From: Luteococcus sp048595755
GTDB taxonomy: Bacteria; Actinomycetota; Actinomycetes; Propionibacteriales; Propionibacteriaceae
Length of the DNA stretch: 64,000 nt
Assembly: GCF_048595755.1 (NCBI RefSeq)
Contig: NZ_CP184360.1
Location: forward strand, 1,488,001 to 1,552,000
Direction: 5' to 3'
The position numbers and the translations under genes were made by a program. This document shows, piece by piece, positions 32,450-44,353 of the stretch. Under the pieces are notes generated by a model. That model ran no database searches, was not told the origin of the DNA, and worked only from the letters and a program-made list of their open reading frames with translations. Numbering within the stretch: position 1 is the first letter of the stretch; each line of letters starts with the position of its first letter.

Positions 32450-33616
32450 ATGATCAGCACGATCGCCGTTCGAGGATTCCGTAGTCTGCGCCAGTTGGTG
32501 CTGCCCCTGGGGCAGGTCACCTTGGTCACCGGGGCCAATGGGGTCGGCAAGTCGAGCCTGTACAAGGCGCTCGGCCTGGTTGGCGATGCCGCCAACGGGC
32601 AGCTCGTCTCCTCTCTGGCCCGGCAGGGTGGGCTGGCGAGCGTGCTGTGGGCCGGTCCCGAGAACATCAGCCAGGCCATGCGCCGCGGTGAGGTTCCCGT
32701 CCAGGGCAAGGGAAAACGGGTCAATCCGGTCAGCCTGGGGCTGGGTTTCGTCGCCGACGACCTGGGCTACCTGATGGACATCGGGCTGCCGACACCTCGC
32801 CAGACCATGTTCGTGCAGGATCCCGAGATCAAGCGCGAGCTGATCTTTGCGGCCCCGGTGATGCGGCCCGCGAGCACCTTGGTGCGGCGCAAGGGTGCGC
32901 TGGTCGAGGCGCGCCAGGAGCGCTGGACGAAGGTGATGGAACACCTTCCCGAGAAGTTGTCGATGCTCAGCGAATTGGCCGAACCCACCATGTACCCCGA
33001 GCTGGTGGCGATGCGGCAGCAGGTGCGCAACTGGCGTTTCTACGACTCCTTCCGCACCGATCCCGCCAGTCCCGCCCGCGGTCCCCACGTCAACACCTGG
33101 ACCCCGGTGCTGGCCGCGGACGGATCTGACTTGGTGCCCGCCCTGCAAACCATCCGGGAGTCGGCCTTCGGAGAGGTGCTGGACAACGTCGTCGCGAAGG
33201 CCTTCCCCGGTGGTCAGGTCCTCGTCGAGGAGGCGGGAACCCGGTTGGAGGTCCGCTTCCACCAACACGGGTTGCTGCGGCCGTTGTCCGGGGAGGAATT
33301 GTCCGACGGCACCCTGCGCTTCCTGCTGCTGGCGGCCGCTCTGCTCAGCCCGCGCCCGCCACGGCTGCTGGTGCTCAACGAGCCGGAGACCAGCCTGCAT
33401 CCCCAGATGATCCCCGCGCTGGCGCAACTGGTGAGCGAGGCCAGCAAGCGCACCCAAGTGGTGGTGGTCTCGCATTCCACCGCCCTGGTGGGCGCGTTGC
33501 AGGAGCTTCTGGGTGACGATCTGGAGCACCACGAACTGGTCAAGGACACCGGCGAGACCCTCGTCGCTGGTCGTGGTGTCTTCGACCAGCCGCTGTGGGA
33601 CTGGGGCGGTCGCTGA
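32450..33616 (+). CDS. AAA family ATPase (RecF/SMC-like, AAA_21)
   Basis: This 388-residue ATPase has the RecF-type start MISTIAVRGFRSLRQL, a Walker A GANGVGKS (28-35), a central helical region of about 200 residues, the ABC-like signature ELSDGTLRFL, Walker B LLVLNEPE with catalytic Glu, and a His-switch (VVVVSHSTALV). Single-gene proteins of this layout are common; some are toxin-like parts of OLD or AbiE-type systems, but no TOPRIM nuclease or partner gene is adjacent. It is probably leaderless and lies alone before a cluster of palindromic repeats. The role is unknown. Confidence 0.82.
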   Translation: MISTIAVRGFRSLRQLVLPLGQVTLVTGANGVGKSSLYKALGLVGDAANGQLVSSLARQGGLASVLWAGPENISQAMRRGEVPVQGKGKRVNPVSLGLGFVADDLGYLMDIGLPTPRQTMFVQDPEIKRELIFAAPVMRPASTLVRRKGALVEARQERWTKVMEHLPEKLSMLSELAEPTMYPELVAMRQQVRNWRFYDSFRTDPASPARGPHVNTWTPVLAADGSDLVPALQTIRESAFGEVLDNVVAKAFPGGQVLVEEAGTRLEVRFHQHGLLRPLSGEELSDGTLRFLLLAAALLSPRPPRLLVLNEPETSLHPQMIPALAQLVSEASKRTQVVVVSHSTALVGALQELLGDDLEHHELVKDTGETLVAGRGVFDQPLWDWGGR

Positions 33617-33820
33617 GGCCTCGACAAGCTCGGCCGTCGTAGGGTGCGCTCGGCCGTCGTAGCCGTCGCTCGAGCCTGCCCAAGGTTCCCCGAGCCTGTC
33701 GAGGGCAGCGCAGGCCTGTCCCCACGTTGCCCGAGCCTGTCGAGGGCAGCCCCAGGCCTGCCCCAATGTTGCCCCGGGCCCGCCCCACGTTGCCCGAGCT
33801 TGTCGAGGGCATGCCCGGTC
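33617..33820. repeat. Cluster of four dispersed-repeat half-sites
   Basis: The gap between convergent genes contains CCTCGACAAGCTCGG at 33619-33633 and three direct copies of CCGAGCYTGTCGAGGG (starting near 33690, 33731 and 33794), with GC-rich spacers that are themselves similar (CAGCCCCAGGCCTGCCCCAATGTT type). The first and later copies can pair as long hairpins, so the cluster could end transcription from both sides. Confidence 0.82.
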
Positions 33821-36091
33821 TCAGTCGAAGGCGTCGATTCCCAACAGTCCACTCATCAGCCGGCGAGCCGCGTCGCGGTCCAAGGACTGGTTGGCGTTGC
33901 CGCACTTGGGGCTGACCACGCAACTGGGACAACCAGCATCACAGTCGCACTGTTCCAGGCGTTCCAGGGTGGCCAGCGCCCACTCCTCGGCGCGCTCGAA
34001 ACCGCGGTCCGCGAAACCGGCACCACCCGGGTGGCCGTCGTGCACCACGATCGTGCAACAGCCGGTGTCGGGGTGCAGGATCGTGGACACGCCGCCGATG
34101 TCCCACCGGTCGCACGGGGCGAACATGGGCAGCAGCCCGATGGCACAGTGCTCGGCAGCATGCGCGGCACCGGCCAGTTGCACCGCATTGAGCCCCAGCT
34201 CGGCGACGAGCTCCTGCGGCACCTGCCACCACATGGCGCGGGTGCGCAGCGTGTGCTCGTCCATCTGGAGGGGAGTGGAGTCCCACACCTCGCTGGTGAT
34301 CTCGTCGCGTCGCAGGTAGCCGACCACCTGTTCGGTGATCTCCACCTCGCCACAGTGGACACTGCCACGGCCGAAGTCACGACTGTGTGAGGTCTGCAGG
34401 ATGCGTACCTCCGACAGGCTCTGTGGCTGGGTGAAGTACCCGGGCCGTTCGGAATGAACCAGGGCCTGCAGCTCCTCGGGCAGGTATTCGTCGACCAACC
34501 ACTGCTCACCAAGGTGCAGGTAGACCGCCCCGGGATGCACGGTGCGGTCGGCGGCGCCGCGTTCAATCTGGCCCACCACCCGGCCGGTGTCACGGTCGAC
34601 GATGTCGAGCGGCCTGCCACCCAAGGAGCGCAGGTCGATCGAGTCGACGGCCCGCTCCGGACGGGTCCAGTACCAGCCGGTGGGGCGCTGCCGCAGCAGC
34701 TGTTGCCGGGCCAGCTGCTGGCACAGACGCTCCATGCCGTCCCCGAACCAGCGGGCATCGTCGCTGGTCAGTGCGGCCTCTTGAGCGGCGGCAGCCAGGT
34801 GGGGGCCCAGGATCCAGGGATTCTCGGGGTGCAGCACGGTGCTCTCCACAGGCGCATCGAAGAGGCGCTCGGGATGTTCGAAGAGGTAGACGTCGAGCGG
34901 ATCCTCGCGCGCCATCAGCACCACCAAGGCATCTCGCTCACCGCGGCCGGCGCGCCCGGCCTGCTGCCACAGGGCGGCCAGCGTTCCGGGGAAACCACAG
35001 ATGATCACGGCATCCATTCCCGCGACGTCGATGCCCAGCTCCAGTGCGTTCGTGGCTGCCACGCCCCGCAGCTCACCCGAACTGAGGGCTCGCTCCAGAC
35101 CGCGGCGGTCCTGGGCCAGATAACCGGAGCGGTAGGAGGCGATTTGTCCGCCACGCGTCACCTGGTCCTGGGCACGCACCGCGATCAGCTCGGCCAAGGT
35201 GCGGCTGGCGACGAAGGTGATCACCTGCTTGCCCTCGTCCACCAGATTCGCCATCACGCGTGCGGCGTCGCCGTGCGGGGAGTCCGCCGGCTGCCACAGC
35301 ACCACGTCACGTGCGGCATGCGGTGAGGCGTCGTCGTCCACCACGGCCACCTGGTCCTCGCCGATCAGACGTCCCCCCGCCTCGCCGGCATTGGTCGCGG
35401 TGGCCGAGGCGAGGATGAAGACCGGCTGCGCGCCGTACATGGCGCAGAGCCGACGCAGACGCCGGATGACCGCCGCGACGTGGGCGCCGAAGACGCCGCG
35501 GTAGCGATGCGCCTCGTCGATCACCACATAGCGCAGGGATCCCAGGAAACCCGCCCAGCGCGCATGGTTGGGCAGTACGGAACGGTGCAACATGTCCGGA
35601 TTGGTCAGCACGTAGCTGGCGAACTCGCGGGCGAAGCGCCGCTCCTGCTGGTCGGAGTCGCCGTCCAGGCAGGTGACCTTCCACCCCTCGGGCCCCAACT
35701 CGGTGGCGCTGCGCAACTGGTCATGGGCCAGCGCCTTGGTGGGGGCCAGGTACAGCGCGGTGTGCTTGCGTCGCACCAACCGGGCGCGCACCGACTCGAC
35801 GGGTACGCCCAGGACCCCGTCGTCGACGGCGGTCGCCGCCATCACCGGCAGCAGGTAGGCAAGCGTCTTGCCCGAGGCCGTCGAGGTGCAGATGGCCGCA
35901 TGTCGCCCGGCGAAGGCGTGCTCGGCCAGCTCGCTCTGGTGCGCCCAAGGACTGGCGATGCCGTGCGCCAGCACCGTGGCACGCACCTGCTCGGGCAACC
36001 AGGAGGGCCAGTCACTGGTGCGGCCGGGGCTGGCGTCGCGGTGGTGCACGTGCACCACCTCGTCACCCATCAACCACTGCGGAACGGCCAT
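33821..36091 (-). CDS. DEAD/DEAH-box helicase with DUF1998/MrfA-type zinc domain
   Basis: This 756-residue superfamily 2 helicase has motif I STASGKT, motif II VIDEAHRY, motif III region ASATATN, motif VI QQAGRAGRG and the C-terminal conserved block with DGHPGGAGFADRG and a cysteine cluster (CDCDAGCPSCVVSPKCGN), the zinc or metal site of MrfA/Hrq1/YprA proteins that repair mitomycin-type lesions. ATG at 36091 (MAVPQW) is chosen over the longer start because upstream codons overlap the next gene. Mycobacteria keep Rv3649 in this context, near topA. The repeat cluster lies just after its stop. Confidence 0.9.
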   Translation of the reverse strand: MAVPQWLMGDEVVHVHHRDASPGRTSDWPSWLPEQVRATVLAHGIASPWAHQSELAEHAFAGRHAAICTSTASGKTLAYLLPVMAATAVDDGVLGVPVESVRARLVRRKHTALYLAPTKALAHDQLRSATELGPEGWKVTCLDGDSDQQERRFAREFASYVLTNPDMLHRSVLPNHARWAGFLGSLRYVVIDEAHRYRGVFGAHVAAVIRRLRRLCAMYGAQPVFILASATATNAGEAGGRLIGEDQVAVVDDDASPHAARDVVLWQPADSPHGDAARVMANLVDEGKQVITFVASRTLAELIAVRAQDQVTRGGQIASYRSGYLAQDRRGLERALSSGELRGVAATNALELGIDVAGMDAVIICGFPGTLAALWQQAGRAGRGERDALVVLMAREDPLDVYLFEHPERLFDAPVESTVLHPENPWILGPHLAAAAQEAALTSDDARWFGDGMERLCQQLARQQLLRQRPTGWYWTRPERAVDSIDLRSLGGRPLDIVDRDTGRVVGQIERGAADRTVHPGAVYLHLGEQWLVDEYLPEELQALVHSERPGYFTQPQSLSEVRILQTSHSRDFGRGSVHCGEVEITEQVVGYLRRDEITSEVWDSTPLQMDEHTLRTRAMWWQVPQELVAELGLNAVQLAGAAHAAEHCAIGLLPMFAPCDRWDIGGVSTILHPDTGCCTIVVHDGHPGGAGFADRGFERAEEWALATLERLEQCDCDAGCPSCVVSPKCGNANQSLDRDAARRLMSGLLGIDAFD

Positions 36092-36194
36092 GGTGTTCAG
36101 GATGCCACGCGCCTGTGACAGCGAACCGGGGGACGGGAGGCTGCGGAGAGGCGCCCGCTTGCGCCGTCTGTCGGCGGGGCGTGAGCATTGGTGC

Positions 36195-37832
36195 ATGCTG
36201 ACGCCAGATCAGGTCGACGACCTGCGTGCCCGATTCACCGCTGCCCGCTACACCATCGACGAGGTGGTCGAGCGGATCGGCGAGGCGGGCCAGGAGGGTC
36301 TGGGGCGCAACTCGACGATTCCTGCGCTGGACGTGCTGGGTGATGCCACCGATGCCCAGGCCACCATGATCAAGTTGTGGCCCTTGCAGCAGCAGGTGCC
36401 ACTGTCCGCCGCGCGTGCCGCCTTCTCCGCGGCCTCCAAGCCTGGTGAGGGGGCCTCGACAAGCTCGGCCACCGAGATGGGGGGTTCCGCCACCGATATG
36501 GGGGAGTCGGCCACCACGGTCCCCGAGCCTGTCGAGGGAGAGCTCTTCGCCGCTCTCGTCCACTGCGGCATCCTGCAGGTCACCGGCGAGAGCGTGCAGG
36601 CGCTGGTGGACATCCGGCCGTATGGTTCGCCCGATGATGGCGCCTCCGGCTGGATCGTCAGCGACCTCACCCCGGGGCTGGACCAGGTCACCACTCGCAC
36701 CCGTCCCGACTACGTACTGGGCGTGTCGCCCGCCTCCACCTCGCTGGCACAGATGACGATGCGCACGCCAGTGGGCAGTGCGCTCGACCTGGGAACCGGG
36801 TGTGGGGTGCAGAGCCTGCACCTGAGTCATCACGCCCAGCGAGTGGTGGCCACCGACATCAATCCGCGCGCCCTGGAGCTGGCGGCACTCACCGCCGCGC
36901 TCAACCAGGTCGAGGTGGACCTGCGCGACGGCAGCCTCTACGAGCCGGTCGCGGGCGAGAAGTTCGACCTGATCGTCACCAACCCGCCCTATGTGATGAG
37001 CCCGCCCACCACCGACGGCCAACGTCTGGTCTACCGAGAGGGGAGCTTCTCCGGTGACGGACTGGTGGAGGCCGTGGTCAAGGGCGCTCCCGACCACCTC
37101 AATCCCGGTGGAACGCTGCAGGTGTTGTGCAACTGGGCCATCCTCGACGGCCAGCCCTGGGAGGAGCGCGTCGCGGGCTGGGCCGAGGGATCGGGCTGCG
37201 ACGTGTGGGTAGTGGAGCGCGAGCGGCTGGACATCTACAACTACATCGAGGTGTGGCTCACCGATGCCGGCCTGGCCGGCAGCCCCGAGTGGAAGCCCCG
37301 CTACCGCGAGTGGATCGACTACTTCAAGCGACTGGGGATCGTCGGTGTCGGGATGGGGTGGATCACCCTGACCCGCGCCGAGCGCACCACCCCCGACGTG
37401 CAGGTGGAGAGCTGGCCGCACGCCATCGCGCAGCCGGTCGGCGCCGCCTTGGCCGAGCACCAGGCCTGCGTCACCAACTCCCTGCTGAGCGACGAGGAAC
37501 TGCTGGCCCACAAGTGGAGACTCGCGGAACACGTCAGCCAAGAGACGCTGGGCGATGCCGGAGCCGAGGACCCGCAGCACATCGTCCTGCGCAGCGCGTC
37601 GGGTCTGCGTCGGGCGATGGAGGTGGACACGGTGCTGGGCGGTGTGCTGGGCGCCTGCGACGGCGAACTCACCTTGGGCCAGATCACCGACGCGATCGCC
37701 ATGCTGCTGGAGGCCGACGCCGCCGCCGTGCGGGCCGAGGTGCTGCCCGAGGTGCGCAAGGCGCTGCGCGACGGTCTGTTGGTGTCGGCTGAAGCAACAT
37801 CGCGTCAGAACTTGGACGTATACGGCGTTTGA
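36195..37832 (+). CDS. N6/N5-type methyltransferase (NPPY), DUF7059/DUF7782-like
   Basis: This 545-residue protein has a helical N-terminal domain, then a Rossmann methyltransferase domain (about 195-375) with ALDLGTGCGVQSLHL (motif I), TDIN (acidic loop) and TNPPYV (motif IV NPPY), the catalytic motif of enzymes that methylate amino or amide nitrogens, such as rRNA or release-factor glutamine. A C-terminal winged-helix-like domain follows. The ATG at 36195 starts the natural N-terminus. Around residues 85-115 a low-complexity stretch is encoded by a copy of the dispersed palindromic repeat (ASTSSA...VPEPVEGE). Divergent from the helicase; target unknown. Confidence 0.85.
   Translation: MLTPDQVDDLRARFTAARYTIDEVVERIGEAGQEGLGRNSTIPALDVLGDATDAQATMIKLWPLQQQVPLSAARAAFSAASKPGEGASTSSATEMGGSATDMGESATTVPEPVEGELFAALVHCGILQVTGESVQALVDIRPYGSPDDGASGWIVSDLTPGLDQVTTRTRPDYVLGVSPASTSLAQMTMRTPVGSALDLGTGCGVQSLHLSHHAQRVVATDINPRALELAALTAALNQVEVDLRDGSLYEPVAGEKFDLIVTNPPYVMSPPTTDGQRLVYREGSFSGDGLVEAVVKGAPDHLNPGGTLQVLCNWAILDGQPWEERVAGWAEGSGCDVWVVERERLDIYNYIEVWLTDAGLAGSPEWKPRYREWIDYFKRLGIVGVGMGWITLTRAERTTPDVQVESWPHAIAQPVGAALAEHQACVTNSLLSDEELLAHKWRLAEHVSQETLGDAGAEDPQHIVLRSASGLRRAMEVDTVLGGVLGACDGELTLGQITDAIAMLLEADAAAVRAEVLPEVRKALRDGLLVSAEATSRQNLDVYGV
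36451..36541 (+). repeat. Dispersed palindromic repeat inserted in the methyltransferase gene
   Basis: GCCTCGACAAGCTCGG (about 36452-36467) and CCCCGAGCCTGTCGAGGG (about 36522-36539) flank a spacer with its own small repeat (ATGGGG ... GCCACCGATATGGGGG). In frame it reads ASTSSA at the start and VPEPVEG at the end, adding about 30 residues. Confidence 0.85.
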
Positions 37833-38048
37833 CACGTTCCAATTTCCTTGGCGGCCGATTATCGACCACATTCTGACGAGCTCGTGGGGCTGGGTGCCGA
37901 ATCATGCGGGTGGCGGCCCATGGGAACGTTGTGGATACGATGACCACCAGTGTCCCGGTCCCGAGCCGGGACGGTGCTCCGGGTGAGGGGACGTCTGTCC
38001 ACCTCGTCCGCCACCAAGATCCCCGTGAAGCCTGAGGTATTCGCCAGC

Positions 38049-40922
<2,874 letters not shown>

Positions 40923-40956
40923 TCCCCAGCAGCGCCGTGGCCACCTGAGGAGAGAC

Positions 40957-42321
40957 ATGGCCAGCAAGCAGAACACCCTGCGCTTCGAGATGCCCTTCGG
41001 CGTCGCAGATCCGGTGCTGGTCAAGCCGGAGCTGGGCCTCGCCCGTGCCGTGCGCCGGCAGGCGCCCACCCGGGCGGTGACCCTGCTGGACACCCATGAC
41101 CATCGGCTGCTGCGCTCCGGGGTGGTGCTGGCCCACCGGGTCAGCGGCGAACTGGGCGAGTGGTACCTGGACGCACCCGACTGGCAGCCCTGGCTGCCCA
41201 GCAAGCGACGCGAACCGCTGGGTGCTTCGGGTGACCTGCCCGATGAGCTGGCCGGTCTGGTGCGTCCCTTCCGGCGCCGCGCCCCGCTGGGGCCCGCCGC
41301 GGCGCTGAACCAGCAGCGCATCCGGTGGAGCCTGCTCGACGCCGACGGCAATGAGCTGGCCCGGCTCCGCGACCAACAGACCACCGTGCGTCGGGCCGGC
41401 ACCGCCACCGCTCGCTACCGGCAGGTCACGGTGCGCTGTGATGCCCTGGATGCCGACCAGCGAACCTTCGTCGCGGACGCCTTTGCTGCCAGCGGGGGGA
41501 CCCGGGTGGAGGAATTCCCCGGTCTTCGGGAGCGCATCGGTGCCCCAGCGACCGGGCTGACCGATTTCCGCGCGCCCCGCGAGCTGGGAGCCAAGGAGAG
41601 CCTGGAAGGCTTCGCCGGCTGGATCTTCGCCAACCGGCTCAACAGCCTGATGCGCACCGATCTTGGCCTGCGCAGCGGGCTGGACGACGACATGGACCTG
41701 CTGCGTGAGCAGCTGGCCGAGCTGCTCGACGAGGTGCGCAGCCTCGCCTTCGCCCTGGAGCCGGAGTGGCGGGAGCAGTTGGAGCAGGAGCTGCAGACGC
41801 TGCTGGCCCAGATGGCCAACCACACCATCCACCAGCTGGGGGATGAGTACTTCGACGTGATCGACTCGCTGGTGCTAGCCGCACGCGCCCCCAAGCTGGG
41901 CAACCAGTCGAATGAGCGTGCCCGACGCGCAGTGCGCGACCAGGTGATCAAGCTGGCGCGGATCATGTTCGACCGGGCCCAGGCGCTGACACCGGACTGT
42001 CCTGACGCGCGGTGGGAGGCCACCCTGACCGCCGCCCGCCAGTTGTCGGTGCTGGCCCACACCGGTCAGCTGCTCTTCGCCAAGCGTGCTCGCAAGATGG
42101 AACGCGCCCTGGCGCGGGTGGTGGAGATGCTGCAGGCATCGCAGATGCCGCCCGGCGTCGCCCAGCCTCGTCTGGACATGAACTGGGACGTGGCCACCGC
42201 CTTTCAGGAGGGGCGGCGCTATGAGCGGCGTCGGGCCCAGTGCCTGGCGGCGCGGCAGGTCTTCGTCGAGGCCTGGCCCGACAGCGAACGCCGGTTGCGC
42301 CAGCTGAAGGAGGCACCATGA
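40957..42321 (+). CDS. CYTH-CHAD domain protein
   Basis: This 454-residue cytoplasmic protein has an N-terminal half resembling CYTH (VTLLDTHDHRLLRSGVVLAHR, beta strands rich in charged pairs) and a C-terminal half of long helices with basic residues (FAGWIFANRLNSLMRTDLGL, ERARRAVRDQVIKLARIMFD, HTGQLLFAKRARKMERAL) resembling CHAD. Such pairs bind polyphosphate or triphosphates. The His-rich surface of typical CHAD is weak here, so the match is tentative. GAGGAGA precedes the ATG at 40957. It is 34 bases after topA and overlaps tmk by ATGA. Confidence 0.65.
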   Translation: MASKQNTLRFEMPFGVADPVLVKPELGLARAVRRQAPTRAVTLLDTHDHRLLRSGVVLAHRVSGELGEWYLDAPDWQPWLPSKRREPLGASGDLPDELAGLVRPFRRRAPLGPAAALNQQRIRWSLLDADGNELARLRDQQTTVRRAGTATARYRQVTVRCDALDADQRTFVADAFAASGGTRVEEFPGLRERIGAPATGLTDFRAPRELGAKESLEGFAGWIFANRLNSLMRTDLGLRSGLDDDMDLLREQLAELLDEVRSLAFALEPEWREQLEQELQTLLAQMANHTIHQLGDEYFDVIDSLVLAARAPKLGNQSNERARRAVRDQVIKLARIMFDRAQALTPDCPDARWEATLTAARQLSVLAHTGQLLFAKRARKMERALARVVEMLQASQMPPGVAQPRLDMNWDVATAFQEGRRYERRRAQCLAARQVFVEAWPDSERRLRQLKEAP

Positions 42322-42986
42322 GCGGGCTCTTCGTCGTCTTCGAGGGCGGTGACTCGGCGGGCAAGTCCACCCAGGTGCGGCAGTTGGCGGCGTGGCTTCG
42401 TGAGGTGGGGCAGGCCTACCGCGTCACGCACGAACCCGGCGACTCCTGGCTGGGGGGCCAGATCCGGAAGCTTGTGCTCAGCCCCGACTCGGGTGACATC
42501 ACCGCCCGCGCCGAATGCCTGCTCTACATCGCCGACAAGGCACAGCACGTCGTCGAGGTGATCAAGCCCGCCCTGGCGCGCGGTGAGGTGGTGGTCTGTG
42601 ACCGCTACGTCGATTCGACGATCGCCTACCAGGCGGCCGGCCGGGCGCTGCCTCCCGACGACGTCGAAACCATCGCGCTGTGGGCGACGCAGAACCTGCG
42701 GCCCGACCTGACCGTGCTGCTGGACGCCGATCCGCAGCAGGCGGTGAAACGGATCGCCGCGAAGGATCGGATCGAGAGCGCCGGGGACGACTTCCACCAG
42801 CGCGTGCGCGATGGCTTCCTGCGGCTGGCCGAACGCGACCCGGAGCACTACCTGGTGCTGCCGGCGCGTGACTCGATCGAGTCGATCGCGCAGCGGGTCC
42901 GTGAGCGCGTGCTGGAGCTGATCGACGCCAAGCGGGCGCAGGAGGCCCCGGAAGTGTCAGACCCGTCGGGCAGACTCGACTCGTGA
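42318..42986 (+). CDS. tmk: dTMP kinase
   Basis: This 222-residue enzyme phosphorylates dTMP to dTDP. The P-loop is GGDSAGKST (about residues 10-18), the base-binding motif EPG at 39-41 and DRY at 95-97 with DSTIAYQ. The ATG overlaps the CHAD stop (ATGA); the GTG of holB overlaps its own stop (GTGA). A short C-terminal tail (EAPEVSDPSGRLDS) is non-conserved. Confidence 0.96.
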   Translation: MSGLFVVFEGGDSAGKSTQVRQLAAWLREVGQAYRVTHEPGDSWLGGQIRKLVLSPDSGDITARAECLLYIADKAQHVVEVIKPALARGEVVVCDRYVDSTIAYQAAGRALPPDDVETIALWATQNLRPDLTVLLDADPQQAVKRIAAKDRIESAGDDFHQRVRDGFLRLAERDPEHYLVLPARDSIESIAQRVRERVLELIDAKRAQEAPEVSDPSGRLDS

Positions 42987-44194
42987 GCACCCAAGCAGCG
43001 GGAGACCTGTGGAGTGAACTGGTCGGCCAGGAACGCGTCGTCCAGACCCTGAAGCGTGCCGTGGCGGGGGAGTCACACGCCATGACCCATGCCTGGTTGG
43101 TGACCGGGCCGCCCGGCAGTGGCCGGTCGAATGCGGCACGCGCCTTCGCCGCCGCGCTGCAGTGCCCCCGTGGCGGCTGTGGCCAGTGCAATGAGTGCCG
43201 CACCTCGCTCTCGGGGGCCCACCCCGACGTGACGCTGGTGCGCACCGAGATGCTGAGCATCGGCGTCGACGAGGTGCGTGACCTGGTGCGTCGCGCCGCG
43301 ATGAGCCCCACGCTGGGACGCCACCAGGTGATCGTGGTGGAGGACGCCGATCGGGTGACCGACCGCGGTGGCGACGCCCTGCTGAAGGCCATCGAGGAGC
43401 CCGCCCCCAAGACGGTGTGGATCCTGTGCGCCCCCACCGCCGACGACGTGGTGGTCACCATCAGGTCGCGGTGCCGCAAGCTGGCGCTGTCCACCCCCAG
43501 CGACCAGGCCGTGGCGCAGTTGCTGCAGTGGCGAGACGGGATCGAGCCGTCGGTGGCGGCCCATGCCGCCCGGGCCGCGCAGGGGCACATCGGCCGGGCG
43601 CGGGTGCTGGCGCGCAACGAGGACGCCCGCAACCGGCGTCACGCGGTGCTGCAGATTCCCGGCAAGCTGGTCAGCGTCGGCGCCTGCCTCACCGCCGCGG
43701 ACAACCTGGTGAAGGCCGCCGCGGAGGAAGCCGCCAAGGCCACCGCCGAGATGGATGCCGCCGAGCGCGCCAAGCTCGAGGAGGCGCTCGGATTCGGGAC
43801 CAAGGGGGCCCGTCCCCGGCAGGCCGCGGCTGCGCTGAAGGAGCTGGAGGAGCAGCAGAAGGCCAGGGCCAAGCGTTTCCAGCGGGATGCGCTCGACCGG
43901 GTCCTGACCGAGCTGACCACCTTCTACCGCGACGTGCTGGCGTTGCAGACCGGGGCGATCAGCGCGCCGATGCCGGCCCAGGCCCTGCACAGCGGGATGG
44001 ACGCCGACCAGGGGCCCCAGCTGATCAATGGCGAGATCCGCAACCAGCTGGAGCGTGAGGCCCGCGGCTCGACGCCGGAACGCACCCTGTGCCACATCGA
44101 TGCGATCATCGCCTGCCGAGAGGCCTTGGAAACCAATGTGGCGCCCTTGCTGGCGATGGAGGCCCTGCTGCTGGAGCTGGGCGAGGGACGCTGA
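42983..44194 (+). CDS. holB: DNA polymerase III delta-prime subunit
   Basis: This 403-residue clamp-loader subunit has the AAA+ fold with a P-loop GPPGSGRS (42-49; Lys replaced by Arg, as expected for a non-hydrolysing subunit) and zinc ligands Cys61, 66, 69 and 72. VIVVEDADRVTDRGGDALLKAIEEP (Walker B and sensor region) and TIRSRCRKLALSTP follow. The GTG at 42983 overlaps the tmk stop. Conserved topA-tmk-holB clustering supports the call. Confidence 0.95.
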   Translation: MSTQAAGDLWSELVGQERVVQTLKRAVAGESHAMTHAWLVTGPPGSGRSNAARAFAAALQCPRGGCGQCNECRTSLSGAHPDVTLVRTEMLSIGVDEVRDLVRRAAMSPTLGRHQVIVVEDADRVTDRGGDALLKAIEEPAPKTVWILCAPTADDVVVTIRSRCRKLALSTPSDQAVAQLLQWRDGIEPSVAAHAARAAQGHIGRARVLARNEDARNRRHAVLQIPGKLVSVGACLTAADNLVKAAAEEAAKATAEMDAAERAKLEEALGFGTKGARPRQAAAALKELEEQQKARAKRFQRDALDRVLTELTTFYRDVLALQTGAISAPMPAQALHSGMDADQGPQLINGEIRNQLEREARGSTPERTLCHIDAIIACREALETNVAPLLAMEALLLELGEGR

Positions 44195-44353
44195 ATGGTC
44201 ATCTGACCAAGGGGTTGGCGGGCCGGTTGGCTCCACTGAGGGCTGAATCGCCCGGTGCGTGTCCGGGGTGACGCCGCGCAGCATGCGGTGCGAAACTTGA
44301 AGGGAATTTCGGCACTTCCTCACCGTGCTTCCCCACCGACGAAGGGACCCCTC

